Source: CAZVWH01 sp964631175 (GTDB taxonomy: Bacteria > Planctomycetota > Phycisphaerae > Sedimentisphaerales > Anaerobacaceae). From it: a stretch of 11,340 nt of DNA. The translations under genes and the position numbers were made by a program. The notes under the pieces were generated by a model. The model searched no databases and was not told the origin of the DNA. It saw only the letters and a program-made list of their open reading frames with translations. Location of the stretch: contig CAZVWH010000089.1 of the NCBI GenBank assembly GCA_964631175.1, positions 1-11,340 of the forward strand, given 5' to 3'. Shown here piece after piece: positions 1-6,425 of the stretch (the stretch's first letter is position 1; every line of letters starts with the position of its first letter).

Positions 1-231
1 AATTCCTTCGACTTCGCTCAGGACAGGAAAAGGACTATTGCGTCGCCTTCGCCTTTGCCCCCTAAGGGGGCTTCGGCGACGCTTATCGAGAGAAAAAAAG
101 ATTCGGCGGTAAAGGTTGAGCAGTTAAAGAAAGCGTTCGGCGGAACCGGCGAAAAGAAGTGGCAGCCGATGACACAGCAGCAGTTTGCAAAGCGCCGAGC
201 CGCTCAGTTGGCGGCATTGCGATTTGGTTAA
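1..231 (+). CDS. 3' end of an unrecognised protein (partial, runs in from the left edge)
   Basis: Frame 1 is open from the first base to a TAA at 229-231, giving 76 residues with no convincing start, so the gene begins upstream. The last ~45 residues look like real coding sequence: a charged Lys/Gln-rich stretch (KVEQLKKAFGG, then MTQQQFAKRRAAQLAAL) likely to form helices, ending in RFG. The first ~27 residues are translated from palindromic repeats at 5-27 and 40-82 and have an odd composition rich in Ser, Pro and Ala. Either the repeats inserted in frame near the C-terminus of a longer protein, or the frame is open there by chance. The 50-nt gap to the next gene on the same strand, a small-terminase-like protein, suggests co-transcription and perhaps a phage origin. 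I do not recognise the family. Confidence 0.45.
   Translation, partial: NSFDFAQDRKRTIASPSPLPPKGASATLIERKKDSAVKVEQLKKAFGGTGEKKWQPMTQQQFAKRRAAQLAALRFG
5..27 (+). repeat. Dispersed repeat copy 1, CCTTCGAC…CAGGACAGG type
   Basis: The 23-nt stretch begins CCTTCGAC and ends CAGGACAGG. It has two relatives in this window: 4173-4195 (inverted orientation, inside TerL) and 6444-6466 (intergenic). By eye each shares 18 of 23 positions with this copy. Sequences of this type recur as short interspersed repeats in many environmental bacterial genomes (recalled, not searched). This copy is read in frame by the partial gene at 1-231. Confidence 0.6.
40..82 (+). repeat. Nested palindrome inside the partial gene
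   Basis: The outer arms GCGTCGCC (40-47) and GGCGACGC (75-82) are perfect inverted repeats. An inner stem GCCCCC (57-62) / GGGGGC (66-71) closes on a TAA loop. The structure follows directly on repeat copy 1, so 5-82 may be a single compound element. It remains open in frame 1 (the central TAA is out of frame) and so adds residues to the partial protein instead of stopping it. Confidence 0.6.
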
Positions 232-250
232 CGTCGCCGGCCCGGCGTCG
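232..250 (+). repeat. Small GC hairpin just after a stop codon
   Basis: CGCCG (235-239) and CGGCG (243-247) form a 5-bp stem with a 3-nt loop. It extends past a T-T mismatch to 232-250. The hairpin starts immediately after the TAA of the partial gene. No T-run follows, so it is more likely a repeat-type palindrome than an intrinsic terminator. Confidence 0.35.
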
Positions 251-281
251 GCTAAACATACGGATGTCTATGTAAACGACA

Positions 282-707
282 ATGGCAAAGAAATTGAGTA
301 AAAAACAGTTGGCCGTGATAGAAGATTTGTTCATAGGCGAGCTCGAAGAGCAGGCGGTTCTGGATAAACACAACGTCCGCAGGGACGTCTTCAACAAATG
401 GCTGGCCGACGAGCTTTTTGTTGAGCATTTTAATGAGCGTATTGCCGGCAGTTTCCGTCAAAGTCAGCTTATCATTGCCCGGTACGCTCCGTTAGCAGCG
501 GCCAAGCTGGTACAGTTGACCGAGTCGGAAAGTCAGGAGACGTCTCGCAAAGCGTGTTTAGACATTATATCGATGGGTCAGCCGGATGGCCGTTTAGCCG
601 GCACCCCTGCGGTGCCGGTCGATGATAAAGATTCACAAAAGGTTGTGCCGGAGCTTTCCGCCGAGGCAGTCGGTAGAATCCTCGCCGCCCTGGCGGAAGA
701 TGGTTAG
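282..707 (+). CDS. HTH protein resembling a phage terminase small subunit (TerS)
   Basis: This is a 141-residue soluble protein. Residues ~5-50 (SKKQLAVIEDLFIG … VLDKHNVRRDVFNKWLAD) read as a helix-turn-helix of the phBC6A51/terminase-small-subunit type. Residues ~70-97 (ARYAPLAAAKLVQL then RKACLDIISM) match the helical segment usually found after that HTH. Such subunits recognise viral DNA and load the large terminase. A TerL gene 2.7 kb downstream on the same strand supports the call. The start is the only ATG after an in-frame TAA at 273-275, and no Shine-Dalgarno is visible. Residues ~105-113 (LAGTPAVPV) are encoded by a palindromic repeat, and the stop codon lies in a second copy of that repeat, so the original C-terminus may have been altered. 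A different HTH regulator is the main alternative. Confidence 0.65.
   Translation: MAKKLSKKQLAVIEDLFIGELEEQAVLDKHNVRRDVFNKWLADELFVEHFNERIAGSFRQSQLIIARYAPLAAAKLVQLTESESQETSRKACLDIISMGQPDGRLAGTPAVPVDDKDSQKVVPELSAEAVGRILAALAEDG
594..619 (+). repeat. Palindromic repeat A, copy 1 (in frame in the TerS-like gene)
   Basis: A perfect 8-bp stem, CCGGCACC (598-605) and GGTGCCGG (611-618), encloses the loop CCTGC and is preceded by TTAG. A near-identical unit lies at 704-729. This copy is read in frame as LAGTPAVPV. Confidence 0.7.
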
Positions 708-729
708 CCGGTACTCCTGCGGTGCCGGT
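704..729 (+). repeat. Palindromic repeat A, copy 2 (supplies the TerS stop codon)
   Basis: This copy matches 594-619 at 24 of 26 positions. The two changes, C712T and C715T in stem terms, turn G-C pairs into G-U pairs, so the RNA hairpin is kept. The TAG within the leading TTAG is the stop codon (705-707) of the TerS-like frame. Confidence 0.7.
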
Positions 730-853
730 TGTTATTGTACTTTTCAGCCTGAAAGTATAATAAGAACCCGCTTATTGAATGAAAATACAATAAGATTTTC
801 CTTGCTGCCGCAACCTGCGATGAAACCGCGTGTTAAATATTCCATATATTTAG

Positions 854-872
854 CCCCCAGCTTTTCTGGGGG
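854..872 (+). terminator. Terminator-like hairpin after the TerS-like gene
   Basis: CCCCCAG (854-860) and CTGGGGG (866-872) form a perfect 7-bp stem with a CTTTT loop, preceded by ATATTTAG. It is followed by TTGACGTTT and not by a continuous T-run, so rho-independent termination is only possible. A related TATTTAGCCCC … GGGGGTTT structure stands at 6426-6482. The rest of 708-955 holds no supported gene. Confidence 0.4.
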
Positions 873-900
873 TTGACGTTTACGGAGTTCCAAATTGTTA

Positions 901-929
901 TTGCGTAAACCACAAACGTAGTTTATAAT
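901..929 (+). promoter_or_regulatory. Sigma70-type promoter for the secreted protein
   Basis: TTGCGT (901-906), a 17-bp spacer and a perfect TATAAT (924-929) stand 26 nt ahead of the ATG at 956. The -35 matches the consensus at only three positions. The arrangement implies that the secreted-protein gene is transcribed independently of the TerS-like gene. Confidence 0.5.
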
Positions 930-955
930 ATTTGTAGATTTAGCAGGGTGAGGAT

Positions 956-3367
956 ATGAAATGCATTATATTCGTATCGCTGATATTCATTTCGACACTT
1001 CCGACAACACTTTTAGCGCAGGACAGCGACCTTGATAAAAAGAAACAACAGGCCGACAGGCTCGCCCGAAGGATTCTGCTCGAAAGATATGTTATCATCC
1101 GCGTTTATAACAACTGGCGGGCTGAGCCGGATAAATATCAAAAAGTTACCGTTCCGCTGAACGGCCTTTCAATAAATGCCGAGGCGATAAAGTCCGCCTG
1201 TCAGCAGATAACCAATTCAGCCGTCGTTGTTGTTACGGCTTTTGACCAGGACGATAATGTAGTTGCAGCGGTTCTCGGCGATAATATCTTTGCCGAACCT
1301 TATAAGCCGGGCAAACGAATTTCTTTATGGCCAAAGTCCCTGCAAAAATCAGAGCTAAAATATTTTGTTTTTAAGGACGCTATTGGAAATCCGATGCCGC
1401 TAGCCACGGTGCAAATATATCGCGGTCGCCGATACAGCGGTGATATTTCTACGCCGTCGGCTGTGGTCCAGCTCGACGAGCAAGGCCGAATGGAGCCGCC
1501 TTCACAGGACCCGACACTACATAAAAGCTGTTTAGTAGTAACTCATCCTGATTATGGCACAGCTCTTGTCGAGCCGGAGCCTGTTGTTTCTATCGATGGG
1601 CCCGTGATTGAACTCAAAGTGCCTCTGATTCGCAAGGACACAGAAGAGGATTTGAAGAGCATCCGCGGCGAAGTTATTGATAGCAATGGCAATCCGGTCG
1701 CAGCAGTGAAGATTACCTGTAACGATTTTTTTTCGGTTGATGGCAGCCTACTTAGCTTGGCCGGCTATACCTGGCCAAAAGTAAAAACTATAACCGATGC
1801 TCAAGGTCAGTTTTCTCTTTGTGTTCCGGTTATGTTGGAAGGTCGGCGTTCGTTTTTGCCGCCAGGTGCGCAATGTATGCTGTTTTTCATGCCACCCAAG
1901 CAGTTGGATTTAATACCTTGCAACAAAATTGTGCGAGTTGGCCAATCGAGCTTGATAACAATGAGGCGGGAATTAACTTCAACGACGATTTTCGTCTTTG
2001 AGGATGAGTTTGGCCCGGTGACCGATGCAAATATGCTCAGCCAGATATTTCTTGAAATCGAAGATAAGCAGGGCCAAGAAAAAGGTCGAGGCTGGTTCAA
2101 AGATCGGCTGAGGTGGGCAAACTTCGTGCCGGGCACTTATTTTGCGACCGCCAACTGGTACGGCAAACACTATATTTTTGAGCCGGTAACCATTGAGGCA
2201 GATGTCAATGAGCCGGTTGTTTTCAAGCCGGCCAAGATTGAGCCGCTTGAAAGGATTTATATCGGCCAGGTAATCCACGGCGTAACCGGCCAGCCCATTG
2301 CCGACGCACTGGTTATGAAGCAGCCTTTCATTACCGATATCAATAATGCCAATCTTGAGCCGGGGGAAATAGATATTATTTTTATGAGCTTCGGCCCAGA
2401 AACCGACTTAGATAGTCCGGAAATCGGGTATCTTACAGAGGATTTCATAACAAAAAAGATGTGCCTGACCGATGCCGACGGTTATTTTGTTATCTCTCTG
2501 CCGAACGTTCCGGAGCCGCCGTATCAGGAAATTATAGCGGTACGGAAAGACTTTCTCGGCGCCATTCAACAATTGTATGGTTTTTTTGCGATTGAGCCAA
2601 ACGGTCCCCCTCTCCGTCTTGAGAAAAGATTTCAGCCGGACAAGAACGGAATTGTCAGACTTGCACCTTTGAAATTGTTTCCCGCCGGTGCGATAATAAT
2701 TGAGCCGATTATACCTGCTGAGTATCAGAAAGAGCATCTCAGGGAGAAGGCAGTTTATCGCAGGCTTATATTAAATTGGTTAAAGTTCGGCGAAGATAAG
2801 CCAGCCTGGTTTGAGGCGATGGGTGATTACACCAATACGATTAAAAATGACGGCGCTTCATTATATAACAGAAAAAACCTTAGGCCGAATACCGTTCAGA
2901 AGGTATATGTGCCTTCGGATTTGCAGATGACTATACAGATATCCATGGCAGAAATGCCTGATCTATACTTGCTTGAGCCGATTGTTATTGACAATATCAA
3001 GGTCAGCCAGGGAGAGGTGCTGGACCTGGGACGGGTGGAGTTTGGCTCCGCGATCAGAGTGGCGGTAAAGGTTATCGACTCATCAGGTATACCGGTCGGT
3101 GGCGTAACAGTCAGACACAAAGATGAAGATGGCTTGTATTGTGGGCGTTGGAACATCACCAACGCCGATGGCGTGGCATATCTTTATGTCCCTCGCTATT
3201 CGAGGGGACAGTTCGTTGTGGAGCATTTTTTTAAGCGAGCCGACGACGATTCTTGGCAGAAACCTCTGCGAGAGGGCATACCTTACGAGGTCGCTGGCCA
3301 AGAGGACGCCGGACACACTTTTACTCTACAACTCACAGATGAATTTTTAGAAATTCTATTTGAGTGA
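956..3367 (+). CDS. Large secreted protein with repeated carboxypeptidase-regulatory-like modules
   Basis: This 803-residue protein has a Sec signal peptide (hydrophobic residues 3-20, likely cleavage after LLA-21), so it is exported. The mature part has several beta-sandwich modules of the carboxypeptidase-regulatory/Ig-like kind. The clearest are ~236-335 (IRGEVIDSNGNPVAAVKI, then ITDAQGQFSL), ~434-590 (IGQVIHGVTGQPIADALV, then CLTDADGYFVISLP) and ~705-790 (VAVKVIDSSGIPVGGVTV, then ITNADGVAYLYVP). More diverged copies lie at ~132-225 and ~342-425. Each shows the usual order: a strand, D-x-x-G-x-P, then a T-D-A-x-G-x-F-like turn. No enzymatic domain, sortase signal or membrane anchor is seen. 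GGTGAGG just upstream serves as a ribosome site. Its role is unknown; adhesion or cell-surface structure is plausible. It is unexpected between two terminase genes, and nothing in it looks phage-structural. Confidence 0.85.
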   Translation: MKCIIFVSLIFISTLPTTLLAQDSDLDKKKQQADRLARRILLERYVIIRVYNNWRAEPDKYQKVTVPLNGLSINAEAIKSACQQITNSAVVVVTAFDQDDNVVAAVLGDNIFAEPYKPGKRISLWPKSLQKSELKYFVFKDAIGNPMPLATVQIYRGRRYSGDISTPSAVVQLDEQGRMEPPSQDPTLHKSCLVVTHPDYGTALVEPEPVVSIDGPVIELKVPLIRKDTEEDLKSIRGEVIDSNGNPVAAVKITCNDFFSVDGSLLSLAGYTWPKVKTITDAQGQFSLCVPVMLEGRRSFLPPGAQCMLFFMPPKQLDLIPCNKIVRVGQSSLITMRRELTSTTIFVFEDEFGPVTDANMLSQIFLEIEDKQGQEKGRGWFKDRLRWANFVPGTYFATANWYGKHYIFEPVTIEADVNEPVVFKPAKIEPLERIYIGQVIHGVTGQPIADALVMKQPFITDINNANLEPGEIDIIFMSFGPETDLDSPEIGYLTEDFITKKMCLTDADGYFVISLPNVPEPPYQEIIAVRKDFLGAIQQLYGFFAIEPNGPPLRLEKRFQPDKNGIVRLAPLKLFPAGAIIIEPIIPAEYQKEHLREKAVYRRLILNWLKFGEDKPAWFEAMGDYTNTIKNDGASLYNRKNLRPNTVQKVYVPSDLQMTIQISMAEMPDLYLLEPIVIDNIKVSQGEVLDLGRVEFGSAIRVAVKVIDSSGIPVGGVTVRHKDEDGLYCGRWNITNADGVAYLYVPRYSRGQFVVEHFFKRADDDSWQKPLREGIPYEVAGQEDAGHTFTLQLTDEFLEILFE

Positions 3368-3399
3368 TTTCATACCGTACTTAGCATCGTAATTGAAAA

Positions 3400-3424
3400 C
3401 CCACAAAGCAGGAACCCTTGTGGG
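3400..3424 (+). terminator. Weak hairpin after the secreted-protein gene
   Basis: CCCACAA (3400-3406) and TTGTGGG (3418-3424) pair over an 11-nt loop, 33 nt after the stop of the secreted protein. What follows is T-rich but broken (ACTCTTATCAGCTTTT). The right arm covers a possible TTG start at 3418, which favours the ATG at 3457 for TerL. Confidence 0.35.
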
Positions 3425-3456
3425 ACTCTTATCAGCTTTTATTCGGAGATAAAAAC

Positions 3457-5010
3457 ATGTGTGACATTGCCAAAGCGGCACACGTATTTTCCGTTCTTCG
3501 GCGGACTCGGCCGCGAACAAAGCGAGACCTTAAAAACTACGTTAAGGTCTTTCTCGGCATCAACGTCCCCGATAGGAAAATCTGTCCCGAACACAACAGC
3601 CCTATGGACTACCTCTGGCACGCCTACTCCGCCGATTTTCCGGAATATTTAGCCCCCCAATTCACTGGTGGGTTTTCACGGAACAGCGATTGTATCGTCT
3701 GGGCCAATCGAGCTGGCGGAAAAACAGAATTAGCAGCAGTCGCTACGCTGATGGACTGCATATTCAAGCCGAACTGCCAGGTCAGAATCTTAGCCGGCTC
3801 CGGCGAACAGGCAGGCAGAATGTATCAATACTTAACCACCTTTTTAAGCAAAGGCTTCGAGGAGTTTCTTCTCGGCCCCATCCGGAAAGAAAAATGTCAC
3901 TTTGTCAACGGCTCAACGGTCGAGGTCCTGATGCAGTCGGCGACCAGCGTCCGCGGCCAGCACATTCAGAAGCTCCGCTGCGACGAGGTCGAGCTGTTTG
4001 ATGAGGAAGTCTTTGCAGCGGCAAAATTCACCACCCACAGCACAGAAAACATCACGGCTGCGATGGAGATGATAAGTACAATGCACCGGCCATTCGGGTT
4101 AATGCAAAAAATTGTTTCACAGGCCCGCCTTAGCGATAGCGACGGCGGGTCGGCAGGCGCCCCGCCCACAGGCCTGTCCCGAGCACGGTCGAGGGATGGC
4201 GGGGCTAAACTGTTTAAATGGTGCATCTGGGAGGTGCTCGAGCGCTGCACTGACAGAAGCTGCTCGCAATGTCCCTTGTGGACGGATTGTCAAGGTAAAG
4301 CCAAACACGCCTGCGGCTACTTGAAGATTGACGATTGTATAACGCAGATGCGGCGGGCCAGCAGGGCAGGCTGGGAAGCTGAGATGCTATGCAAAAAGCC
4401 TCTGCTGGATAATGTGGTTTTTAATGAGTTCGACACCGCCGAGCACATAAAGCCTGTAGATTACGACCCGAATCTGCCGTTGTACCGCAGCCTTGATTTT
4501 GGCTTTGTCAATCCGTTTGTGTGTTTGTGGATTCAGACCAGTGAAGATGGCGTTGTGCGGGTGATAGATGAGTATGTTCGCAGCCGAGCTACGGTTGATG
4601 TGCACGCCGACGAGATAAAGAGCCGAACACCGTGTGCTGAAGAGCAAGTTGCAGCAACATTTTGTGACCCAGCCGGTGCAGGCGTAAATGATGTGACCGG
4701 CACGAGTGTGGTGCGGGAGCTGAGGGCGATGGCAATAGCGGTACGGTATCGGCGTAGCAGCATTTTGGAGGGTATTGAGCTTATTCGTCGGGCTGTACGC
4801 GACGGTTCCGGCAAGAGTTCGCTGATAATTTCGCCGAGGTGTCCGAGGCTGATAGAAGCGATGCAGTGTTATCATTATCCGGAGCACAACGGCGCTACCA
4901 GCCGAGAATTGCCTTTGAAAGACGGTGTCTATGACCATCCCATCGACGCCCTTCGCTACTTTTTCATCAATTACAAACACCCAACAAAGACCGCCAACCG
5001 GCGGTATTAA
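3457..5010 (+). CDS. Phage-type terminase large subunit (TerL), with in-frame palindromic insertion
   Basis: This 517-residue DNA-packaging ATPase/nuclease would translocate and cut concatemeric phage DNA at the portal. A P-loop variant, ANRAGGKT, is at ~83-90, and Walker B (LRCDEVELFDEE) has D176/E177. A coupling motif STMHRPFG starts at ~207. The linker has a Cys cluster (CSQCPLWTDC to ~C294) that could bind metal. The RNase H-like nuclease keeps its acidic residues: D347 in YRSLDFGF, D404 in FCDPAG and D497 in HPIDALRY. All core motifs are intact, so the protein could be active. The start is ATG 3457 with GGAG eight nt upstream; a TTG at 3418 in the same frame lacks support. Residues ~223-250, rich in Ser, Gly, Ala and Arg, are encoded by a palindromic insertion at 4118-4205, between the ATPase and the Cys cluster. 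No portal or capsid gene follows; a Fic gene does. Confidence 0.9.
   Translation: MCDIAKAAHVFSVLRRTRPRTKRDLKNYVKVFLGINVPDRKICPEHNSPMDYLWHAYSADFPEYLAPQFTGGFSRNSDCIVWANRAGGKTELAAVATLMDCIFKPNCQVRILAGSGEQAGRMYQYLTTFLSKGFEEFLLGPIRKEKCHFVNGSTVEVLMQSATSVRGQHIQKLRCDEVELFDEEVFAAAKFTTHSTENITAAMEMISTMHRPFGLMQKIVSQARLSDSDGGSAGAPPTGLSRARSRDGGAKLFKWCIWEVLERCTDRSCSQCPLWTDCQGKAKHACGYLKIDDCITQMRRASRAGWEAEMLCKKPLLDNVVFNEFDTAEHIKPVDYDPNLPLYRSLDFGFVNPFVCLWIQTSEDGVVRVIDEYVRSRATVDVHADEIKSRTPCAEEQVAATFCDPAGAGVNDVTGTSVVRELRAMAIAVRYRRSSILEGIELIRRAVRDGSGKSSLIISPRCPRLIEAMQCYHYPEHNGATSRELPLKDGVYDHPIDALRYFFINYKHPTKTANRRY
4118..4205 (+). repeat. Compound palindromic element read in frame inside TerL
   Basis: Two inverted repeats lie side by side: CCCGCC (4124-4129) / GGCGGG (4144-4149), and GCCCCGCC (4159-4166) / GGCGGGGC (4198-4205). 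The second loop carries CCTGTCCCGAGC…GGTCGAGGG (4173-4195), an inverted relative of the repeats at 5-27 and 6444-6466. The 8-mer CACAGGCC occurs at 4118-4125 and again at 4167-4174. The element stays open in the TerL frame and encodes about 27-28 residues of low complexity between recognisable TerL segments. Confidence 0.65.
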
Positions 5011-5022
5011 AAAAAGAAAAAC

Positions 5023-5050
5023 TTGACAAAAATATTGATATAATTATAAT
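5023..5050 (+). promoter_or_regulatory. Strong promoter ahead of fic (distal)
   Basis: TTGACA (5023-5028), a 16-bp spacer and TATAAT (5045-5050) are both perfect hexamers. They sit in an AT-rich stretch directly after the TerL stop codon, giving a leader of about 90 nt before fic. The position implies that fic is expressed independently of TerL. Confidence 0.6.
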
Positions 5051-5067
5051 AAAGTTATGACATAATA

Positions 5068-5097
5068 TTGACGAATAGTAGCTTAAGTTCTTATACT
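5068..5097 (+). promoter_or_regulatory. Second promoter ahead of fic (proximal)
   Basis: TTGACG (5068-5073), an 18-bp spacer and TATACT (5092-5097) form a tandem promoter. Its transcript would start about 40 nt before the fic ATG. Short TATGACA/TGTGACA motifs recur at about 5056, 5112 and 5143 and could be operator-like, but they are too AT-rich to be convincing. Confidence 0.45.
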
Positions 5098-5144
5098 ATA
5101 AATAATTAAGTGTGACAAAAATATGACTATATTTCTATATATCT

Positions 5145-6290
5145 ATGACAAATTATAGCTGGATAAATTTTATAATAAATCTGGAAAAGCTTCCGTGGCA
5201 CACTTGGATTAAGCTCGGCGAATGCGCAGCAAAGTGCAACCAAATAAAGTCTATTCCGCTTAAACCTAATATTAAAGAGCAGCTTCACCTGATTTATCTG
5301 GCCAAGGGAGCTCACGCTACCACCGCAATTGAGGGTAACACCCTCTCTGAAGAGCAGGTAAAAGACTTGCTCGAAAAGAAGCTTACACTGCCGCCTTCAA
5401 AACAATATCTCGAACAGGAAGTGAACAATATCATAGAAGCTTGCAATAAAATAGCCATCGAGATATCAAGAGGTGCTCTGGGAACCATTTCCATTGAACA
5501 AATCTGCCATTATAACAGCGACGTTCTCAAAGGTAACTTGCCCCACGACGAAGCTGTTCTGACGGGTCAGGTCAGAACTCATAATGTTGTGGTCGGCAAT
5601 ATCTATAGGGCACCGCCAGCCGAAGATGCTAGATGGCTTCTGGAAAAATTCTGTGATTGGATGAACGGAGGAGATTTTATCAACGAGCAATTACCGCTTC
5701 ATTTTGCTATCATAAAATCTATTGCGGCCCACTTGTATATAGCATGGATACATCCATTTGGAGATGGTAACGGCAGAGTGGCGAGACTATTGGAATTTAT
5801 GATACTGCTAAATTCAGGTGTGCCGTCGCCGGCTGCGCATCTGCTTAGCAGTCACTATAACATGACTCGCGCAGAATATTATAGACAGTTGGACAAAGCA
5901 AGCAGAATAGGGGATCCGACAGAATTTTTCACGTACGCTATCGAAGGTTTTCTTGATGGCCTGCAGGAACAATTACAATATATACAAGAACACATCGTGA
6001 GTGTTTGCTGGCGGGACTACATTTATGAGATGTTTAGCAAGCAGCACAGCAATAATACTATCAAACGAAGAAGAGAGCTGGCGATTAGAATTTCAGAGCA
6101 AGGCGAGCCTGTTGATAAGAATAGTATTTTGCTGCTTATGAGGAAAGAATACAGAGACAAAACTGAAAGAACCATTTCGCGCGATTTGAATGAGCTTGAA
6201 AAAATGAGATTAATTATCAGAAAGAAAAGTATGTACGCCGCTAACAAAGACCTGATTTTGCAGTTTCTTCCTTTTAGCACATCATACTAA
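5145..6290 (+). CDS. Fic-family protein (AMPylator) with C-terminal winged helix
   Basis: This 381-residue protein has the full Fic catalytic motif HPFGDGNGRVAR at 203-214; His203 should be the acceptor base and Asp208/Asn209 the metal and phosphate ligands. An N-terminal inhibitory-helix motif T-x-x-x-E-G (TTAIEGN, ~59-65) indicates a self-inhibited class II Fic. The flap (THNVVVGNIYRAPPAED, ~145-161) is well conserved. Residues ~305-370 form a winged-helix domain (RTISRDLNELEKMRLI). Length and order resemble Shewanella SoFic-type proteins, which transfer AMP from ATP to protein hydroxyls; the target here is unknown. The gene is visibly more AT-rich than TerL and has two promoters of its own. 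It is bracketed by TerL 3'-end sequence on both sides (4939-5010 and 6311-6382), so it looks like cargo. No Shine-Dalgarno precedes the ATG; the AT-rich leader may suffice. Confidence 0.9.
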   Translation: MTNYSWINFIINLEKLPWHTWIKLGECAAKCNQIKSIPLKPNIKEQLHLIYLAKGAHATTAIEGNTLSEEQVKDLLEKKLTLPPSKQYLEQEVNNIIEACNKIAIEISRGALGTISIEQICHYNSDVLKGNLPHDEAVLTGQVRTHNVVVGNIYRAPPAEDARWLLEKFCDWMNGGDFINEQLPLHFAIIKSIAAHLYIAWIHPFGDGNGRVARLLEFMILLNSGVPSPAAHLLSSHYNMTRAEYYRQLDKASRIGDPTEFFTYAIEGFLDGLQEQLQYIQEHIVSVCWRDYIYEMFSKQHSNNTIKRRRELAIRISEQGEPVDKNSILLLMRKEYRDKTERTISRDLNELEKMRLIIRKKSMYAANKDLILQFLPFSTSY

Positions 6291-6304
6291 GAATATCTTC
6301 ATAG

Positions 6305-6382
6305 CATGACCCTATCGATGCACTACGCTACTTTTTCGTCAACTACCAACACCCCGCTAAAACTGCAGACCGGCGGTATTAA
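6305..6382 (+). pseudogene. Remnant 3' end of a second, diverged TerL gene
   Basis: In one frame this reads HDPIDALRYFFVNYQHPAKT, then ADRRY and a TAA stop. It aligns without gaps from 6311 to 6382 with the last 24 codons of the intact TerL (4939-5010): 58 of 72 bases and 19 of 23 residues match. Nine of the thirteen changed codons are synonymous, so the two tails diverged as functional genes before this one was broken. It keeps the last nuclease aspartate. A TAG directly upstream (6302-6304) and the end of fic at 6290 show that the rest of the gene is gone. Confidence 0.85.
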
Positions 6383-6425
6383 AAGAGTAGAATACAGCAG
6401 ACAGGAGTCAGAATACAGAATTAAA

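Noticed and set aside
622..876. 84-codon open frame on the plus strand after TerS
   Set aside because: It overlaps the TerS-like gene in another frame, runs through two hairpins and has no protein-like features or ribosome site.
3188..3211. Hairpin GTCCCTCG / CGAGGGGAC near the 3' end of the secreted-protein gene
   Set aside because: It needs a bulge, lies in a well-formed beta-sandwich module and matches no other repeat in the window.
3418..3456. TTG start that would lengthen TerL by 13 residues
   Set aside because: It lies in the arm of a hairpin and has no ribosome site, while ATG 3457 has GGAG at good spacing.
3646..3676. TATTTAGCCCCCC…GGTGGGTTTTC inside TerL, similar to the hairpins at 846-874 and 6429-6482
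   Set aside because: It encodes ordinary TerL residues (EYLAPQFTGGF) just before the P-loop, and the pairing is poor; probably chance.
3790..3806. TTAGCCGGCTCCGGCG in TerL resembling palindromic repeat A
   Set aside because: Only the first ten bases match; the loop and right arm of the repeat are missing, and the residues (LAGSGE) fit the TerL family.
4387..4980. 197-codon minus-strand open frame opposite TerL
   Set aside because: It is antisense to the conserved nuclease domain, has no recognisable motif, and is a by-product of the codon usage of TerL.
5123..5158. 11-codon upstream reading frame overlapping the fic start
   Set aside because: It has no ribosome site, lies in very AT-rich sequence and is too short to separate from chance.
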